A stretch of DNA of 64,000 nt from an uncultured Alphaproteobacteria bacterium (GTDB taxonomy: Bacteria; Pseudomonadota; Alphaproteobacteria; RF32; CAG-239): the NCBI GenBank assembly GCA_934271465.1, contig CAKQRQ010000006.1:1-64000 (forward strand), in the 5' to 3' direction. Within the stretch, counting starts at the first letter, position 1. Each line of letters begins with the position of its first letter. Of this stretch, positions 59,701 to 64,000 are shown piece by piece. Under the pieces are notes generated by a model that was not told where the DNA came from, made no database searches, and was given only the letters and a program-made list of their open reading frames with translations. Made by a program: the position numbers and the translations under genes.

Positions 59701-61215
59701 TTATTCCTCAAACCAATGAGCTCTGGCGGCCATAATCACTTTCTCAGCTTCTTTGGTCGAAAGTGTATCTTCACCCAAAATCTCAATCAGTTCGTCTGTT
59801 GCCAAATCGGCCAGATCGTCGATTGTGCGGATATTGTGGTTGGCCAAAGCCAAAAGCATATCTTTGTCCAATCCCTCAATAGCCTGCAATTTCTCATCGA
59901 TACCCAAAGACTTGCTCTTTTCGGCAAATTCTTTATTGCGTTTTTCAACATAATCTTTGGCTCTTGACTGAAGCTCTTTGGCAACGTCCTCATCAAATCC
60001 CTCAATAGAGGCCAATTCCTCAAGGCTGACCGCGGCAATCTCATCAACATTGGAGAAACCTTCCGCAATCAACAAATGAGCAATCATCTCATCAACGTCC
60101 AAGGCTTCCATAAATCTCTGAGAACGAACCTTGTTCTCGTTAGAGCGGCGTTCCTGTTCCTGCTCTTCGGTCAAAACGTCAATATCGCAGCCCAACAATT
60201 GAGAAGCCAATTTAACATTCTGCCCGCGGCGGCCAATAGCAATTGAAAACTGCTCTTGCGGAACAACGGCTTCAATTCGGTTGTTTTCCTCATCAATAAC
60301 AACCTTAATGACTTCCGCCGGTGCCAAAGCGCTGACAATATACTGAGCTCTGTCTTCCGAATAAGGAACGATATCAATTTTTTCGCCCTGCAATTCGTTA
60401 ACAACCGCCTGAACGCGAATACCGCGCAACCCAACGCAGGCGCCGACCGCATCAACCGTCACATCATCTGTCTTAACGGCCATTTTTGCCTTAGACCCCG
60501 GATCACGGGCAACCGCAACAATTTGAACGATTCCGTCATAAATCTCCGGAACTTCCGACGTAAAGAGTTTGGCCAAAAATTCAGGACAAGTTCTGGACAA
60601 GAAAATCTGCGGTCCTTTGTTCTCACGGCGAACATCCAAAACATAAGCCCGAATACGATCCCCAACCTTAAATTTCTCTCTGGGAATAATCTCGTCACGA
60701 CGTAAGATAGCCTCTGTTTTGCCGATATCAACCGTAACATTGCCGAATTCAGCGCGTTTAACCGTTCCGTTAATGATTGTGCCGATTTTTTCTCTGTATT
60801 CTTCAAACTGCTTGTTGCGTTCGGCATCTCTAACCTTTTGAACAATAACCTGTTTGGCTGTCTGAGCCGCAATACGGCCGAAATCAATCGGCGGCAGCGC
60901 ATCAATAATAAATTCGCCGACCTTAACATCGGGATTATAAGCCTGTGCCTCGTCCAAAGTCATCTGGGTTGTCTCATTCTCAATAGCGGCCTCGTCGGCA
61001 ACAACTTCACGATATCTCGACAACGAAATAGCGCCTGTCTTGCGGTCGATAGAAGCTCTGATATCATGCTCCATACCATATTTTGAACGGGCTGATTTTT
61101 GAATAGCAATTTCCATAGCCTCAAAAACATCTTCTTTATCAATGTTTTTCTCTCTGGCGACCGTATCGGCAACCAAAACGATTTCAGGTCTGGGCATATT
61201 TTCTTGTGTCTGCAT
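59701..61215 (-). CDS. nusA: Transcription factor NusA
   Basis: Elongation, pausing and antitermination factor bound to RNA polymerase. 504 aa. N-terminal domain with AMEIAIQKSARSKYGMEHDI; S1 domain (IINGTVKRAEFGNVTVDIGK); two KH domains (CVGLRGIRVQAVVNELQGEK, SIAIGRRGQNVKLASQLLGC); two C-terminal acidic helix-hairpin repeats (LLIAEGFSNVDEIAAVSLEE, IRTIDDLADLATDELIEILG). Long form with both repeats, as in other proteobacteria. Confidence 0.97.
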   Translation of the reverse strand: MQTQENMPRPEIVLVADTVAREKNIDKEDVFEAMEIAIQKSARSKYGMEHDIRASIDRKTGAISLSRYREVVADEAAIENETTQMTLDEAQAYNPDVKVGEFIIDALPPIDFGRIAAQTAKQVIVQKVRDAERNKQFEEYREKIGTIINGTVKRAEFGNVTVDIGKTEAILRRDEIIPREKFKVGDRIRAYVLDVRRENKGPQIFLSRTCPEFLAKLFTSEVPEIYDGIVQIVAVARDPGSKAKMAVKTDDVTVDAVGACVGLRGIRVQAVVNELQGEKIDIVPYSEDRAQYIVSALAPAEVIKVVIDEENNRIEAVVPQEQFSIAIGRRGQNVKLASQLLGCDIDVLTEEQEQERRSNENKVRSQRFMEALDVDEMIAHLLIAEGFSNVDEIAAVSLEELASIEGFDEDVAKELQSRAKDYVEKRNKEFAEKSKSLGIDEKLQAIEGLDKDMLLALANHNIRTIDDLADLATDELIEILGEDTLSTKEAEKVIMAARAHWFEE

Positions 61216-61245
61216 TTTTTCCTCTAAACGATAGTTAAGTTAAAG

Positions 61246-61746
61246 TTAGTCATTATTTTCTGCGGCTTCGGCAAATTCATTCCAAAGCTCATCTGTTAAA
61301 ACCAATTTAGCCTTGGCAACGGCCTCAAAAGGAATATCATATTCTTTGTCGTCCATCGCAAAGCGAATAACATTTTCAGGGCTTATCGAGATAATTTTTC
61401 CCTTAAATCTTTTGCGTCCCTCAACCGGCTCATCTGTCTCAACTTTGGCCTCATATCCGGCAAATCTAGAAAAATGCTCCGGCTTTGTCAACGGGCGGTC
61501 AATCCCCGGCGAACTGACTTCCAGCGAATAATTTCCGTCAATCGGATCTTTCTCATCCAAGATATCCGAAATCGCCCGACTGACTGCGGCGCAGTCATCA
61601 ACAGTCAATTCTTTTCGATTTTGGCGCTCAATCATAATCTGCAAAGTCGGATTCTGAACGCCGATTGTCATCACCCGCACAACCTCAAAACCCATCTTTT
61701 CAATAATCGGGGTAACCAAATCATAAACAGGATGCTGTTTTTGCAT
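61246..61746 (-). CDS. rimP: Ribosome maturation factor RimP
   Basis: Needed for 30S assembly. 166 aa: VTPIIEKMGFEVVRVMTIGV, TVDDCAAVSRAISDILDEKD and YSLEVSSPGIDRPLTKPEHF with the family signature, then an Sm-like C-terminal half (KGKIISISPENVIRFAMDDK). First gene of rimP-nusA-ylxR-infB. AGGAG lies ten bases before the ATG. Confidence 0.95.
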   Translation of the reverse strand: MQKQHPVYDLVTPIIEKMGFEVVRVMTIGVQNPTLQIMIERQNRKELTVDDCAAVSRAISDILDEKDPIDGNYSLEVSSPGIDRPLTKPEHFSRFAGYEAKVETDEPVEGRKRFKGKIISISPENVIRFAMDDKEYDIPFEAVAKAKLVLTDELWNEFAEAAENND

Positions 61747-61768
61747 AGTCTCGATTCTCCTAAATAAA

Positions 61769-61792
61769 AAGCAGAGCTTTTAGGCTCCGCTT
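61769..61792 (-). terminator. Hairpin between lptG and rimP
   Basis: On the minus strand AAGCGGAGC and GCTCTGCTT pair with one mismatch, followed by TTTTTATTT. It is either the lptG terminator or an attenuator in the rimP leader, which begins only 23 bases later. Confidence 0.6.
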
Positions 61793-61872
61793 CAATCAAC
61801 TCACATCTAATATGTCAACAAACATAACAGAAAAAATTTAAAAATCCAGCATTTTTTTCATAATTATCAAAA

Positions 61873-62979
61873 TTAACCCTCTTCCAAATGCAGCAAAAGC
61901 GTCACCCCGACAGACGCCGCAATCAGCGTCGGCGCCAAAACGGCCAACCCAACAGGCAAAGTGCCGCTCAATCCCATGGCATAAACAAGCTGCGTCAGGA
62001 AATAAGCCGAAAACCCCGTAACAATACCGCAGACAATCATAAACATCACGCCGCCGCGGCGGTTATTCGGACGCAGCGAAAAGACTGCCGCCAGCAAAAC
62101 CATCGCAACCAAAAACAGCGGCGAAACCATCAAAGACCAAAACCGCATCTGATGTCTGTGCACCGCAAACCCAGACTTGTCATAAAAGCGAATAACTTCC
62201 GGCAGTTTCCAAAACGAAATAGCCTCCGGCTCCACAAAATTATCCTCAATCTTCTGCATATCCAAAACCGTGTTATACCGCAGACTTCCGACCGATTCGA
62301 CCGGCTGTCCGGCAACAAAGATTTTAACATCTTTCAGATCAAAATATCCCTCGTTCAGAACCGCGGCAAAAGCCTCCATCCGGCGCAGGGGCTGTGTTTG
62401 TCTGTCCATCTCAATAATACTGACGCCGCGCAAGAGCAAATCCTTATTCTCGTGCCGCAATGACTTGGCCTGCAACACCATAACCTTATCTTCCGCAACG
62501 GCTTCCCTGATCCACAATCCCTTATCCGAAAAAAGCATAGCAGACGGATCTTTGGTATCCATACGGCGTTCAAGCGTCTCAAACATCTCATACAAATTTG
62601 CCGCAACCGGATTAACCAGCGCCACATTCACCACGCCGATAACAAACGTTGCCAAACAAACCGGCGTCAAAAAGCCCCAAATAGACACGCCCGCCGAGCG
62701 CATCACAACAAACTCATTCGTTTTACTGAGCTTCCAAAACGTAATCATCGCGGCAATCATCATCACAAACGGAAAAACCTGTTCCGCGGTTTTGGGCAAA
62801 CGAGCAACAGCCATCTGAAATGCAAATCCGATTCCAAAATCAGAATGAGCGGAAATACGGCGCAGCCGTTCCACCATCTCAAACAAAAAGATAATGCCCA
62901 AAATGATAAAGAGCACCGCCAAAAAGTTAAAGATAATCTGTCGGGTCAGATAACGCCCCAAAATAGAAGTCGGTTTCAT
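61873..62979 (-). CDS. lptG: LPS export permease LptG
   Basis: Inner-membrane subunit of the LptBFG transporter that moves LPS to the outer membrane. 368 aa from the ATG at 62979. Six hydrophobic segments, an N-terminal LGRYLTRQIIFNFLAVLFII, the coupling region TFWKLSKTNEFVVMRSAGVS, a periplasmic beta-jellyroll between helices 3 and 4 (LLLRGVSIIEMD...), and C-terminal GVMFMIVCGIVTGFSAYFLT. lptF, normally paired with lptG, is not adjacent: the flagellin gene lies upstream instead. Confidence 0.94.
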   Translation of the reverse strand: MKPTSILGRYLTRQIIFNFLAVLFIILGIIFLFEMVERLRRISAHSDFGIGFAFQMAVARLPKTAEQVFPFVMMIAAMITFWKLSKTNEFVVMRSAGVSIWGFLTPVCLATFVIGVVNVALVNPVAANLYEMFETLERRMDTKDPSAMLFSDKGLWIREAVAEDKVMVLQAKSLRHENKDLLLRGVSIIEMDRQTQPLRRMEAFAAVLNEGYFDLKDVKIFVAGQPVESVGSLRYNTVLDMQKIEDNFVEPEAISFWKLPEVIRFYDKSGFAVHRHQMRFWSLMVSPLFLVAMVLLAAVFSLRPNNRRGGVMFMIVCGIVTGFSAYFLTQLVYAMGLSGTLPVGLAVLAPTLIAASVGVTLLLHLEEG

Positions 62980-63066
62980 CAAACATCGTCAATAAAATTA
63001 AAACTGTCTGTTACCTTAGGCAAAAAAAGCCTTAATTGCAAGCAAAAAACAGTTTTTGCCATATCC

Positions 63067-64000
63067 TTACCCAAACAGCGCGAGAATGCTTTGGGCGGAA
63101 TTGGCGGCAAGAGAAAGCGCGTTGGTGGCGAGCTGTTGGCGGGTCTGGAGCGCCAAATAATTCGCAGATTCTTCATCCATATCAGCCAATACTAAATTAT
63201 CCGCGCCGATTTCAAGAACATCAGTCAACGCCTCGGTAAAGTTTTGCCGCGTTTGGATAATCGAATAATTATTCCCCAGTTCCGATGAAAATGTTCTCAG
63301 GTTCGACACCGCCGATTTCAATTCCTGAACCGACTGCAAAAGCCCTTCTCTTTTTGCCCAATCCGCCAGCGTCAGCCCCAATCCTTCCGTGCTGATATCT
63401 TTTCCCTGCACCGTCAATTTGTTCTTGCGGGTCTCGTTGAACACCACGTCCAATTTTTCGTTTTTGAGCAGGTTGACGCCTTGATATGATGAGTCATTGA
63501 TCAGCTTGTTATATTGCTCCAGAATCTTATTATATTGCGCCTGATAGGTCTCTGTCGCATAGCGCGGAAAAGCCTGTTTTACCCCTTCCACCGTCACAAC
63601 CGGCACATCGGGGTTAACCGTCGTCAAAAACTTAACTTCCGCAAAATTTTCTATCCCCGTGATATCTTCATAATATTTGTCGCGGGTGCACCACCAGGTC
63701 GTTTTTTCTGTGCCGCCGTAGGGATTGTCCGGATCAAAATTCCCCGCCGTATCGTTGGAACTGAACGTCAGATCCTTCAGGTTAATAATCGTCGCATCGC
63801 GCCCGTCTTCCGAGACGGCCGCGATGACGCCCACAACTTTTTTGCTCCCGTCGTAATCCGCCGCCGAACCCCAGGTTTTATCCTCATACATCACGTCGCC
63901 CACTTTAGGAGCGGCTTGCGCCGCCCCGCCGGCGGGGGCGCCGGCGGAAAGGGATAAAGGGTTAAAGCAATCTTTTAAAAGCTGGGAACAACGCAAGGCG
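63067..64000 (-). CDS. Flagellin with unusual central domain, 5' part outside window
   Basis: The frame runs past the window edge, so the N-terminal part is missing. The C-terminal ~75 residues (ELGNNYSIIQTRQNFTEALT, VLADMDEESANYLALQTRQQ, LATNALSLAANSAQSILALF) are the flagellin D0/D1 core that polymerises in the filament. Before it, a central domain begins after a GC-rich Ala/Gly/Pro linker (LSAGAPAGGAAQAAP) with KVGDVMYEDKTWGSAADYDG and SKKVVGVIAAVSEDGRDATI. That opening resembles the 'GD-(Y)-W...K..VGVI' module of Lcl/DUF1566-type surface proteins. Such a surface-exposed insert replaces the usual D2/D3. Confidence 0.88.
   Translation of the reverse strand, partial: ALRCSQLLKDCFNPLSLSAGAPAGGAAQAAPKVGDVMYEDKTWGSAADYDGSKKVVGVIAAVSEDGRDATIINLKDLTFSSNDTAGNFDPDNPYGGTEKTTWWCTRDKYYEDITGIENFAEVKFLTTVNPDVPVVTVEGVKQAFPRYATETYQAQYNKILEQYNKLINDSSYQGVNLLKNEKLDVVFNETRKNKLTVQGKDISTEGLGLTLADWAKREGLLQSVQELKSAVSNLRTFSSELGNNYSIIQTRQNFTEALTDVLEIGADNLVLADMDEESANYLALQTRQQLATNALSLAANSAQSILALFG

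Overview
The window reads as chromosomal DNA of a host-associated, AT-leaning alphaproteobacterium, probably one of the uncultured intestinal lineages. The placement is inferred from the protein sequences: a DUF2336 protein next to an HD-GYP protein, a YlxR–L7Ae fusion, an alphaproteobacterial-type palindromic repeat, TrmL/CpoB/Pal of proteobacterial type and an alpha-type flagellin C-terminus. Most of it is core housekeeping sequence and most genes lie on the minus strand. Where a base-perfect Shine-Dalgarno decides a start, I moved the start inward from the longest open frame.

Layout. 1-917: the 5' part of a secreted Cys-rich protein, then a gene-free stretch with a pair of palindromes in inverted orientation and a long alphaproteobacterial palindromic repeat. 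918-6366 (mainly minus): def, nusB-nrdR-murF, a plus-strand WG-like lipoprotein, glyA-rpiB. 6454-7194: tRNA-Cys and tRNA-Asn, then an array of about 197-bp units that each copy the 3' end of tRNA-Asn plus its terminator. 7209-24989 (minus): gyrA and the S10/spc/alpha ribosomal cluster from rpsJ to rpoA. That cluster is broken between rplO and secY by a terminator, a plus-strand membrane-anchored methyltransferase with a structured leader, and a new secY promoter. rplQ is missing after rpoA.

25021-34260 is the accessory region. It holds an AT-rich 525-aa unknown protein driven by a consensus promoter and bounded by 77-bp direct repeats. After it come a HAD nucleotidase/zeta-like kinase pair, orphan small genes, pgk and gap, a hemolysin III protein, a fragment of an Lcl/DUF1566-type surface domain, and two neighbouring proteins sharing an RIHDNL motif.

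34426-42066 (plus): a tight cluster murJ-DUF2333-nfuA-bax-DUF2336-HD-GYP-gloB, converging on ftsK with shared stop-codon sequence. 44494-62979: fabG, rbfA, rpsO-pnp, truB, smpB, tilS, cpoB, pal, trmL, ychF, pth, rplY, two small membrane proteins, the rimP-nusA-ylxR-infB operon and lptG. 63067-64000: the C-terminal part of a flagellin whose central region is an unusual domain joined through a GC-rich Ala/Gly/Pro linker.

Best candidates for something undescribed: the repeat-bounded 525-aa protein, which carries an ADP-ribosyltransferase-like H...I...GL / G...F...S...Y pattern; the kinase/phosphatase pair beside it; the RIHDNL protein pair; the tRNA-Asn-tail array; and the alternative-pairing leader upstream of the methyltransferase.
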